18,518 bases of DNA, taken from assembly GCA_051880035.1 (NCBI GenBank), contig JBJENE010000016.1, positions 1 to 18,518 of the forward strand, read 5' to 3'. Positions within the stretch are counted from its first letter, which is position 1. Each line of letters starts with the position of its first letter. Below the pieces are notes generated by a model. The model saw only the letters and a program-made list of their open reading frames with translations, did no database searches and was not told where the DNA came from. This DNA comes from Eshraghiella sp051880035 (GTDB lineage Bacteria > Bacillota > Clostridia > Lachnospirales > Lachnospiraceae). Shown piece after piece: positions 6,476-14,005 of the stretch. The position numbers were made by a program, and so were the translations under genes.

Positions 6476-7564
6476 ATGATTTCAAATCAGATACTTCAAA
6501 ATACAATTGAGGGGCTTAAGTCAATAACGAGAATTGATTTATGTATTATGGATACAGACGGAAAGGCACTGGCCACCACGTTTCAGGGAGTGGACGCTTA
6601 TGAGGATGCAGTTGTGACCTTCGTAGATTCGCCTGCGGACAGTCAGGTAATTTCCGGCTGTCAGTTTTTTAAGGTCTTTGATGACAGTCAGTTGGAGTAT
6701 GTGCTTCTGGTAAGAGGCGGAAGCGATGATGTATATATGATAGGCAAGATTGCGGCGTTTCAGATTCAGAACCTTCTGGTTGCGTATAAGGAGAGATTTG
6801 ATAAAGATAATTTTATCAAGAATCTTCTTTTGGACAACCTGCTTTTGGTGGATATCTATAATCGCGCGAAGAAACTGCATATTGATACGGAAGTTAAGCG
6901 TATTGTTTTCATAATTGAAACCAAGCACGAGAAGGACAGCAATGCCCTTGAGACCGTGCGTACACTTTTTGCTACCAAGACAGAGGACTTCATTACGGCT
7001 GTTGATGAGAAGAATATCATTATAGTTAAAGAAGTAAAGCCTAATGAGACATACAAAGACATGGAGCAGATTGCCTATGTAGTACTTGATACATTGAATA
7101 CAGAGGCAATGAGCAAGGTTCATATAGCATACGGAACCATAGTTAATTCAATTAAGGAAGTTTCAAGATCTTACAAAGAGGCTAAGATGGCTCTTGATGT
7201 AGGAAGGATTTTCTACAGCGACAGAAATGTGGTTGCATACAGCAATCTTGGTATCGGACGACTTATATACCAGCTTCCGATTCCTCTTTGTAAAATGTTC
7301 ATCAAGGAGATTTTCGGAGGAAAGTCACCGGATGATTTTGATGACGAGACAATTTCCACAATTAATAAATTCTTTGAGAACAGTCTTAATGTGTCAGAGA
7401 CATCCAGACAGCTTTTTATTCACAGAAACACACTTGTATACAGACTGGATAAAATCCAGAAAAGTACCGGTCTTGACTTAAGAATTTTCGAAGATGCGAT
7501 TACATTCAAAATCGCACTTATGGTTGTAAAATACATGAAATATATGGAATCAGTTGATTATTGA
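6476..7564 (+). CDS. CdaR/PucR-type helix-turn-helix transcriptional regulator
   Basis: The 362-residue protein ends in a PucR/CdaR-type DNA-binding domain at about 299-356 (FFENSLNVSETSRQLFIHRNTL then VYRLDKIQ). The N-x-S-x-T-A/S-x-x-L-x-x-H-R-N-T-L-x-Y-R-L pattern is diagnostic. The middle (about 135-270) resembles the degenerate GGDEF-like domain of CdaR proteins. The N-terminal 120 residues (IDLCIMDTDGKALATT) look like a small-molecule sensing domain of the diacid-recognition kind, but this is a weak resemblance. Known relatives activate sugar-diacid or purine catabolism. Here the neighbour downstream is ftsE, 85 bases away, so a local role in division or wall control is possible. AAGGAG lies 7 bases before the ATG. 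Confidence 0.82.
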   Translation: MISNQILQNTIEGLKSITRIDLCIMDTDGKALATTFQGVDAYEDAVVTFVDSPADSQVISGCQFFKVFDDSQLEYVLLVRGGSDDVYMIGKIAAFQIQNLLVAYKERFDKDNFIKNLLLDNLLLVDIYNRAKKLHIDTEVKRIVFIIETKHEKDSNALETVRTLFATKTEDFITAVDEKNIIIVKEVKPNETYKDMEQIAYVVLDTLNTEAMSKVHIAYGTIVNSIKEVSRSYKEAKMALDVGRIFYSDRNVVAYSNLGIGRLIYQLPIPLCKMFIKEIFGGKSPDDFDDETISTINKFFENSLNVSETSRQLFIHRNTLVYRLDKIQKSTGLDLRIFEDAITFKIALMVVKYMKYMESVDY

Positions 7565-7583
7565 TTTGTATGCCGTTTATAAT
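7554..7583 (+). promoter_or_regulatory. Weak candidate promoter upstream of ftsE
   Basis: TTGATT (7554-7559, overlapping the end of the regulator gene) and TATAAT (7578-7583) are 18 bases apart. The start of transcription would be near 7590, just at a GC-rich palindrome, GGCGCGCC, at 7592-7599. Read-through from the regulator gene is an alternative, since I see no terminator between them. Confidence 0.4.
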
Positions 7584-7649
7584 TAGCTTATGGCGCGCCG
7601 GTAAATAATCAGCTTAATAAGATACTGGAATGAGTAAGGACTAATTACA

Positions 7650-8336
7650 ATGATAGATTTACAAAATGTATATAAGACATATTCAACGGGTGTTCCTGCA
7701 TTAAATGATATATCCCTGCATATTGATAAGGGAGAGTTTGTATTTATAGTAGGAACCAGTGGTTCCGGAAAGTCCACTTTAATAAAACTTCTGCTTAAGG
7801 AATTAGAACCTACATCAGGTAAAATAATAATTAACGGCAAAAATATAGGCAGGATTAAGAAGTCAAAGCTGCCGTATCTTCGACGCGATATAGGTGTTGT
7901 ATTTCAGGATTTCAGACTTTTTGAAGACAGAAATGTATATGAGAATATTGCATTTGCCCAGAAAGTAATTGAGGCTCCCAACAGAAGAATCCGTTCCAAG
8001 GTTCTGGCAATTCTGTCCATGGTAGGCCTTCTGGACAAATATAAGACCAATCCCAAGCAGCTTTCAGGTGGAGAGCAGCAGCGTGTTGCCATTGCCAGGG
8101 CTTTAATTAACCAGCCGGCTATTCTTCTGGCAGACGAACCTACAGGTAATCTTGATGAGGAAAATTCATGGGAAATCATGAAGCTTCTTGAGAGTGCCAA
8201 TGAACAGGGAACGACTGTTGTGGTAGTAACCCATAATATGGAAATTGTCCGGGCAATGAGAAAAAGGACGATTACAATACGCGATGGCGTAATCACCCAC
8301 GATGTGGAGGAAGGCGGTATCGAGTATGAAATTTAG
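7650..8336 (+). CDS. ftsE: Cell division ATP-binding protein FtsE
   Basis: The 228-residue protein has Walker A GTSGSGKST at 35-43, the signature LSGGEQ at 138-143, Walker B ILLADE at 158-163 followed by PTGNLD, and the switch histidine at 195. Length and the phrase FQDFRLFEDRNVYENIAFA are characteristic of FtsE. It is the cytoplasmic ATPase of the FtsEX complex, which does not transport a solute but switches extracellular peptidoglycan hydrolases on during division. The ribosome binding site is weak (AAGGA, 11 bases before the ATG). The ftsX start lies inside its 3' end, so the two are translationally coupled. Confidence 0.96.
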   Translation: MIDLQNVYKTYSTGVPALNDISLHIDKGEFVFIVGTSGSGKSTLIKLLLKELEPTSGKIIINGKNIGRIKKSKLPYLRRDIGVVFQDFRLFEDRNVYENIAFAQKVIEAPNRRIRSKVLAILSMVGLLDKYKTNPKQLSGGEQQRVAIARALINQPAILLADEPTGNLDEENSWEIMKLLESANEQGTTVVVVTHNMEIVRAMRKRTITIRDGVITHDVEEGGIEYEI

Positions 8337-9237
8337 ATCATTAGGATACTGTCTGCAGCAGGGTCTCAAAAATATAGGCCGTAACAGAATTTTTTCCCTG
8401 GCGTCGGTTGCAACCATGGCATTATGTATTTTTATACTTGGTTTGTTTTATTCCATAACTTCCAATGTAAATTACATGGTTGAACAGATGTCCGAGTCAC
8501 TATGTGTAAAAGTATTTTTTGACTATGATATTTCTGAAGAAAGAATTACTTCAATAGGTAACTCAATCAGGGAATATGAGGGCGTTACGGTTGTTCATTA
8601 CACATCTGCGGACGAAGCATGGGAAAATTATAAAGAAAAATACTTTGGCGAGGAATACATGGAACTGGCCGAAGGATATGAGGATGATAACCCTTTAAGA
8701 AATTCGGCATCATATGAGGTGTATTTTGAAAATGCCCAGACGCAGGATGCATTGGTTCAATATATTGAAGGTATAGACGGTGTCCGCAAGGTGAACAGTT
8801 CCGATGTAACGGCTGAAAGCCTTTCTGAAATCAGTAAGCTTGTAAGTCTGGTTTCGATTGTTGTTCTTGCTGTACTTTTTGCGGTTGCATTATTCCTTAT
8901 AAATAATACAATTGCAATCGGAATTACCGTGCGTAATGAAGAGATAACCATCATGAGGCTTTTGGGAGCCCGCAATGCGTTTATTCGTGCTCCGTACATA
9001 GTGGAAGGAATAATAATAGGTGCGGCAGGTGCCATTCTTCCGCTGATAATCGTATATGCTGTTTACGGAAATGTTGTTGAGTATATTTTAGGTAAATTTT
9101 CATTCCTTTCCACCATTCTTACATTTATGCCTGTAGGAGAACTTTTTAAGACATTTGTTCCTATTGCGCTTGTGTTGGGAGTGGGTCTGGGATTTATAGG
9201 CAGTATTTTATCCCTTGGAAAGCATCTGAAGAAGTAA
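8326..9237 (+). CDS. ftsX: Cell division permease-like protein FtsX
   Basis: The start is the ATG at 8326 (303 residues, beginning MKFRSLGYCLQQGLKNI, as in clostridial FtsX). An in-frame ATG at 8302 lies upstream of the likely ribosome binding site AAGGCGG. Four membrane spans are visible at about 25-45, 175-198, 228-248 and 275-296. An extracellular domain at about 50-170 is the part that contacts the hydrolase in other species. TIMRLLGAR in the inner loop after the second span is a conserved FtsX element. The gene overlaps ftsE by 11 bases, and the M23 hydrolase gene follows 23 bases later. Confidence 0.95.
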   Translation: MKFRSLGYCLQQGLKNIGRNRIFSLASVATMALCIFILGLFYSITSNVNYMVEQMSESLCVKVFFDYDISEERITSIGNSIREYEGVTVVHYTSADEAWENYKEKYFGEEYMELAEGYEDDNPLRNSASYEVYFENAQTQDALVQYIEGIDGVRKVNSSDVTAESLSEISKLVSLVSIVVLAVLFAVALFLINNTIAIGITVRNEEITIMRLLGARNAFIRAPYIVEGIIIGAAGAILPLIIVYAVYGNVVEYILGKFSFLSTILTFMPVGELFKTFVPIALVLGVGLGFIGSILSLGKHLKK

Positions 9238-9260
9238 AGCACATACAAAGGAGGCGTTCA

Positions 9261-10589
9261 ATGAAAAGAAAGTATAAAATTATCGGAACAGTGTTAACGG
9301 GCTTTCTTTTATTTGCAATTGCAGGAACCGATTCGGTTATTCATGTTAAGGCAGTTGACCAGACGGATGTTGAGGATGCCCAGAATAATGCTGACGCTAC
9401 AGCCCAGAAAATAGAAGAACTTAAAAGTCAGCTTACGGAGATTTCGGCGAATATTTCTGATGTCCAGGGATATATAACCGAACTGGATACAATGATGGCT
9501 GATTACACCAGCCAGATAGTGGATTATCAGGCCCAAATTGATGCCAAGACAGTTGAGATTAACAATAAGCAGGCTGAAATAGACGATAAACAGAAGAACA
9601 TTGATGCAATGCAGGAAGAACTGGATGCAACCAAGACCAAAGAAGCAGAACAGTACGATGCAATGAAAAAAAGAATACAGTATATGTATGAGTGCGGAGA
9701 AGAAACCTTTCTGGATATGATTTTCGGCTCAGAAGATTTATCGGATTTACTCGGAACTGCAGAATATGTTTCCAGCATAACCTCCTATGACAGGCAGCAG
9801 ATGGAAGCACTGGCAGGTACTAAAGATAAAATCCAGACACTTCTTGCATCCCTTGAGAGTGAAAAAGTTACGCTTGAGAATGAACAGGCTTCTCTTAAGA
9901 CAGAGAAGAACAACCTGATTTCACTTCAGGCCGAAGTAGAATCAAGGCAGACATATGCCAATATGGTTCTTGAAGAGAAGGAGAAGAAGCTTACAGAACT
10001 GGAGCAGGAACAGAGTACCGCAGAAGAACTTAAAGCAATGGCTGAAAAGGATTTGGCTGAACAGCAGAGAATTGCTGCCCAGATAAAGGCACAGTGGGAA
10101 GAGGAACAAAGACAGGCGGCCCAGACAGGAGGAAATGCAGACGGTGATACTCAGAAAACTCTTGAGGCAATAGGGCTCGCAGGTGGTTTTACATGGCCGA
10201 TTCCGGGATATAATTATATTACATCGGAGTGGGGTAACAGACTGCATCCTATATTGGGATACTACACGCTTCATGACGGTATGGATATTTCAGGGGCCGG
10301 AATTTACGGAAAACCTATTGTTGCTGCATATGACGGAGTTGTAAGCATTGCGGATTCAACTTCTTCAACCGGATACGGATATTATGTAAAAATAGATCAC
10401 GGAACCGGAGTTTCCACATTGTACGCGCATTGTTCATCACTTGCCGTTTCCGTAGGACAGCCGGTATCTGCGGGTCAGGTAATAGGTTACATCGGAAGTA
10501 CCGGCAATTCAACGGGAGCTCATCTCCATTTTAGTATTTTTATAAAGGGAGAGTCTGTTAATCCTCGTGATTATATTACAATTCCTTAA
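9261..10589 (+). CDS. Secreted coiled-coil M23 peptidase, PcsB/CwlO/EnvC-like division hydrolase
   Basis: The 442-residue protein begins with a signal peptide (basic MKRKYK, hydrophobic 8-22, probable cleavage after the alanine at 31). Long Glu/Gln/Lys-rich coiled coils follow at about 35-120 and 185-285. A C-terminal M23 (LytM) domain lies at about 306-442. Its zinc and catalytic residues are present: H338 and D342 in HDGMD, H390 in LYAH, and H421/H423 in HLHF, so it should be an active endopeptidase cutting peptide bridges of peptidoglycan. Coiled coil plus hydrolase directly after ftsX is the architecture of PcsB- and CwlO-type enzymes that FtsEX activates. AAAGGAGG precedes the ATG. A strong terminator follows. 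Confidence 0.93.
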   Translation: MKRKYKIIGTVLTGFLLFAIAGTDSVIHVKAVDQTDVEDAQNNADATAQKIEELKSQLTEISANISDVQGYITELDTMMADYTSQIVDYQAQIDAKTVEINNKQAEIDDKQKNIDAMQEELDATKTKEAEQYDAMKKRIQYMYECGEETFLDMIFGSEDLSDLLGTAEYVSSITSYDRQQMEALAGTKDKIQTLLASLESEKVTLENEQASLKTEKNNLISLQAEVESRQTYANMVLEEKEKKLTELEQEQSTAEELKAMAEKDLAEQQRIAAQIKAQWEEEQRQAAQTGGNADGDTQKTLEAIGLAGGFTWPIPGYNYITSEWGNRLHPILGYYTLHDGMDISGAGIYGKPIVAAYDGVVSIADSTSSTGYGYYVKIDHGTGVSTLYAHCSSLAVSVGQPVSAGQVIGYIGSTGNSTGAHLHFSIFIKGESVNPRDYITIP

Positions 10590-10605
10590 TTAATATTGGT
10601 AAAAT

Positions 10606-10637
10606 TCCCCCGGGATATTATCTTGGGGGATTGTTTT
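10606..10637 (+). terminator. Intrinsic terminator after the M23 peptidase gene
   Basis: T-CCCCC-GGGAT (10606-10616) pairs with ATCTT-GGGGG-A (10620-10630) with two G-U pairs around a 3-base loop. It is followed by TTGTTTT. Confidence 0.88.
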
Positions 10638-10671
10638 GCAGAATAGAATAATAGCATGAAAGGCATTAAAT

Positions 10672-11892
10672 ATGGAGTTCGGTAAAGAGAAGAAAGCATA
10701 TAAAAAAGGTATGTTAAAGGGTGCGCTTACTTCAGGATTGATTATTCTGGTTATAAGCGGAATTATTATTGGTGTAATTTTTTCCAGATATTGGGAAAGA
10801 GAAGCTGAAAATAAAGCCCGGTCTTTAGTATTGGGAAGAGAAATAACCGATAAAATAAATACTCTTTCAGAATATATCGACTATCTTTTTCTTTATGATT
10901 ATGATAAAGAAGAAATCGCAAATAATATTTATAAGGCAATTTTTGAAGGATTGAATGACCCGTATTCCCGGTATTATACCGAGGAAGAATATGTGGAAAT
11001 GCAAGAGGGATTTGATGGAAGCTACTATGGAATAGGCGTCGTGGTTACGCAGGATGAGGATACGGGAGAGGTCCGTGTTGTACAGCCGTATAAGGGTTCG
11101 CCGGGAGAGGAAGCCGGAATTCTTCCGGACGATATTATTAAAGCAGTAGAGGGAACAGATATTACAGGAATGGATCTGGATTTGGCCGTTAAGCTTATTA
11201 AGGGTGATGAAGGATCCTATGTAACACTGACAATAGTAAGAGGAACAGATACTTTTGACGTTGAAGTCGAGAGGCGGAATATTGAAATTCAGACGGTTGA
11301 ATATGAGATGCTCGACGACAATATTGGTTATATATTAATAAGTCAGTTTGAAGGAAAGACGGCCGGGCAGTTTGCGGATGCCATGGAAACTCTGACTGAA
11401 GACGGCATGGAAGGTCTTATAATTGATATCCGTAACAATCCGGGCGGAATGCTTGATGTTGTAACGGAAATGCTGGATACGCTTCTGCCGGAGGGACTTA
11501 TTGTATATACAATGGATAAATACGGCAACAAAGATGAATTTAAATCAGATGAGGATACAATTCTTGATGTCCCTTGTGCAGTTCTTGTTAACGGAAACAG
11601 TGCAAGTGCGTCGGAAATTTTCTCCGGGGCTCTTCAGGATTATCAGGCTGCAAGGATTATCGGAACCCAGACTTTTGGTAAAGGAATTGTGCAGTCCATA
11701 ATTCCTCTGGAAGACGGTTCAGCCTTTAAAATTACGGTTGAAGATTACTATACCCCTAACGGAAGGAATATTCACGGAGTAGGAATTACCCCGGATGAGG
11801 TGGTAGAGTTTGATTCGGAATTATATTATGAGGACGGAACAGACACCCAGCTTGAAGCCGCAATAAAATATTTAAATGGTGAAATGAAATAA
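10672..11892 (+). CDS. S41-family C-terminal processing peptidase (CtpA/CtpB type)
   Basis: The 406-residue protein has a membrane anchor at about 18-37 (ALTSGLIILVISGIIIGVIF), then a helical segment ending in DPYSRYYT. A PDZ domain at about 118-200 (IGVVV, then AGILPDDIIKAVEG) is followed by the S41 protease core. The catalytic Ser-Lys dyad is S312 in NSASASE and K337 in TFGKG, 25 residues apart as in Prc/CtpB, with Q341 next to it. It should be an active envelope protease with the catalytic part outside the cell. AAAGG lies 8 bases before the ATG. A possible -10 (TAGAAT, 10644-10649) sits just after the preceding terminator, but its -35 is poor. Its place after ftsEX and a hydrolase recalls Bacillus ctpB. 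Confidence 0.94.
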   Translation: MEFGKEKKAYKKGMLKGALTSGLIILVISGIIIGVIFSRYWEREAENKARSLVLGREITDKINTLSEYIDYLFLYDYDKEEIANNIYKAIFEGLNDPYSRYYTEEEYVEMQEGFDGSYYGIGVVVTQDEDTGEVRVVQPYKGSPGEEAGILPDDIIKAVEGTDITGMDLDLAVKLIKGDEGSYVTLTIVRGTDTFDVEVERRNIEIQTVEYEMLDDNIGYILISQFEGKTAGQFADAMETLTEDGMEGLIIDIRNNPGGMLDVVTEMLDTLLPEGLIVYTMDKYGNKDEFKSDEDTILDVPCAVLVNGNSASASEIFSGALQDYQAARIIGTQTFGKGIVQSIIPLEDGSAFKITVEDYYTPNGRNIHGVGITPDEVVEFDSELYYEDGTDTQLEAAIKYLNGEMK

Positions 11893-11906
11893 TAATTAAC
11901 AAAAAA

Positions 11907-11950
11907 GCAGACATTTGCAGAAATAACGAACAAATGTTTGCTTTTTCTTT
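11907..11950 (+). terminator. Intrinsic terminator of the S41 peptidase gene
   Basis: GCAGACATTTG (11907-11917) pairs with CAAATGTTTGC (11931-11941) with one G-U pair around a 13-base loop, followed by TTTTTCTTT. The A run before the stem extends it by pairing with the T run. Its 3' arm overlaps the LexA-type box and the -35 of uvrB. Confidence 0.85.
11927..11940 (+). promoter_or_regulatory. LexA (DinR) SOS box at the uvrBA promoter
   Basis: CGAACAAATGTTTG matches the Gram-positive LexA/DinR consensus CGAAC-RNRY-GTTYC in 13 of 14 positions; the final G instead of C keeps the palindromic form. It overlaps the -35 hexamer, so bound LexA would block RNA polymerase. SOS control of uvrBA is established in Bacillus, which supports the call. 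Confidence 0.85.
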
Positions 11951-11966
11951 GCAACTGTGGTAGAAT
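11938..11966 (+). promoter_or_regulatory. Sigma-A promoter of uvrBA
   Basis: TTGCTT (11938-11943) and TAGAAT (11961-11966) are separated by 17 bases. The -35 lies within the SOS box and the 3' arm of the upstream terminator. The leader would run about 47 bases to the uvrB start codon. Confidence 0.65.
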
Positions 11967-12019
11967 GATTACAGTTCAGTTCATAATTATTTGTACCCCG
12001 GAAAGGATTAGATAATATT

Positions 12020-14005
12020 ATGGATCATTTTAAATTGGTATCAGAATTTCAGCCCACAGGCGACCAGCCTCAGGCTATAGAGAATCTTATTAAGGGATTT
12101 GAAGAGGGTGACCAGTTTCAGACTCTTCTCGGTGTGACCGGTTCCGGTAAGACCTTCACGATGGCTAATGTCATTCAGGCGTTGAACCGACCTACGCTTA
12201 TTATTGCCCATAATAAGACTTTGGCAGGACAGCTTTACGGTGAGATGAAGGAATTTTTCCCTGAGAATGCGGTAGAATATTTTGTATCATATTATGATTA
12301 TTACCAGCCGGAGGCATATGTTCCTTCTACCGATACTTATATTGAGAAGGATTCCGCTATTAATGATGAGATTGATAAATTGAGACATTCCGCTACGGCG
12401 GCTCTTTCCGAGAGAAGGGATGTTATAATTGTGGCCAGCGTGTCATGTATATACGGACTTGGAAGCCCGATTGATTATAAGAGCATGGTTGTTTCATTGC
12501 GTCCCGGAATGGTCAGAGACCGGGATGATGTGATAAGACAGCTTATAGATATGCAGTATGTGCGGAATGACATGGATTTTAAGCGAGGTACTTTCAGGGT
12601 AAGGGGAGATGTGCTTGAAATTTTTCCTGCCAACAGTGACGACCGGGCTGTCAGGGTTGAGTTTTTCGGAGATGAGGTAGACCGGATTACGGAGATAGAT
12701 GTTCTTACCGGAGAGGCGAAGCTTGAACTTAAGCATACCGCTATTTTTCCCGCTTCCCACTATGTTGTGCCGAGAGAGAAGCTGGTGGCGGCGGCAGAGA
12801 ATATCCGTGAGGAAATGAAAGCCCAGGTTGCCTATTTCCAAAGTGAGGATAAGCTTATAGAAGCACAGCGTATCAGTGAGAGGACTAATTTTGATGTGGA
12901 GATGATGTTAGAGACCGGTTTCTGCTCCGGGATTGAGAATTATTCAAGACATCTGGCAGGATTGCCGGCCGGAGCCACGCCTTGTACGCTTATGGATTAT
13001 TTTCCGGATGATTTTCTTATAATAGTCGATGAGTCACATATTACGGTTCCTCAGATAAGAGGAATGTATTTCGGTGACAGGTCGAGAAAGACTACACTTG
13101 TTGAATACGGATTCAGACTTTCTTCGGCATTGGATAACAGACCCCTTAATTTTGAGGAGTTTGAAAGTAAGATTAACCAGATGCTTTTTGTATCGGCAAC
13201 GCCGTCGGTTTACGAGGCAGAGCATGAACTTAACCGGGTTGAGCAGATTATAAGACCTACGGGACTTCTGGACCCGGAGATTACCGTTAAGCCGGTTGAA
13301 GGACAGATAGATGATTTGATAAGTGAAGTTAATAAAGAGACTTCCCGTAACAATAAGGTCATGATTACAACTTTAACCAAGAGAATGGCGGAAGACCTTA
13401 CCACCTATATGAAGGAAGCGGGAATCCGTGTCAGATATCTTCATTCCGATATTGACACCTTGGAGCGTGCCGAGATTATCAGGGATATGCGAATGGATGT
13501 ATTTGATGTTCTGGTGGGAATTAATCTTCTGAGGGAAGGTCTGGACATTCCGGAAATCACCCTTGTTGCCATACTTGATGCGGATAAGGAAGGTTTTCTC
13601 CGTTCTGAGACATCTCTCATTCAGACAGTCGGCCGAGCTGCCCGTAATGCCGAAGGCAGAGTAATCATGTATGCTGATGTCATAACAGATTCCATGCAGA
13701 AAGCCATAGACGAGACCAACAGGCGTCGTAAGATTCAGCAGGAGTATAATGAGAAGCACGGAATTACTCCTACTACGATTAAGAAAGCCGTCCGTGAGCT
13801 TATCGCCATATCCAAGGCAGCCAATGAGGGCAGCGTGGAACTTAAGAAAGATATTGAGTCTATGGATGACAGAGAACTTGAGAAACTCATCAAAGAACTC
13901 AATAAGAAAATGCACAGAGCTGCCGCAGACCTTAATTTTGAAGAGGCTGCCGCAATTCGTGACCAAATAACAGAGATAAGGAAGACGATTGATAAAAATG
14001 GCTAA
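12020..14005 (+). CDS. uvrB: Excinuclease ABC subunit UvrB
   Basis: The 661-residue protein is full length. Walker A GVTGSGKT is at 38-45. The damage-probing beta-hairpin YYDYYQPEAYVP is near 91-102, and IIVDESH marks the helicase Walker B. ILLVGINLLREGLDIPE-type motif VGINLLREGLDIPE and QTVGRAARN are helicase motifs V and VI. A C-terminal UVR domain (DLNFEEAAAIRDQI) binds UvrC. UvrB is loaded on damaged DNA by UvrA, verifies the lesion and recruits UvrC for the dual incision. AAAGGA lies 12 bases before the ATG, slightly far. The stop overlaps the uvrA start region. Expression is expected to be SOS-inducible from the box at 11927. Confidence 0.98.
   Translation: MDHFKLVSEFQPTGDQPQAIENLIKGFEEGDQFQTLLGVTGSGKTFTMANVIQALNRPTLIIAHNKTLAGQLYGEMKEFFPENAVEYFVSYYDYYQPEAYVPSTDTYIEKDSAINDEIDKLRHSATAALSERRDVIIVASVSCIYGLGSPIDYKSMVVSLRPGMVRDRDDVIRQLIDMQYVRNDMDFKRGTFRVRGDVLEIFPANSDDRAVRVEFFGDEVDRITEIDVLTGEAKLELKHTAIFPASHYVVPREKLVAAAENIREEMKAQVAYFQSEDKLIEAQRISERTNFDVEMMLETGFCSGIENYSRHLAGLPAGATPCTLMDYFPDDFLIIVDESHITVPQIRGMYFGDRSRKTTLVEYGFRLSSALDNRPLNFEEFESKINQMLFVSATPSVYEAEHELNRVEQIIRPTGLLDPEITVKPVEGQIDDLISEVNKETSRNNKVMITTLTKRMAEDLTTYMKEAGIRVRYLHSDIDTLERAEIIRDMRMDVFDVLVGINLLREGLDIPEITLVAILDADKEGFLRSETSLIQTVGRAARNAEGRVIMYADVITDSMQKAIDETNRRRKIQQEYNEKHGITPTTIKKAVRELIAISKAANEGSVELKKDIESMDDRELEKLIKELNKKMHRAAADLNFEEAAAIRDQITEIRKTIDKNG

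Noticed and set aside
6539..7123. 194-codon open frame on the minus strand
   Set aside because: It lies inside the CdaR/PucR-like gene, has no ribosome binding site I can see and no recognisable domain.
13373..13966. 197-codon open frame on the minus strand
   Set aside because: It is antisense to the conserved helicase and UVR portion of uvrB; the uvrB frame is unmistakable.
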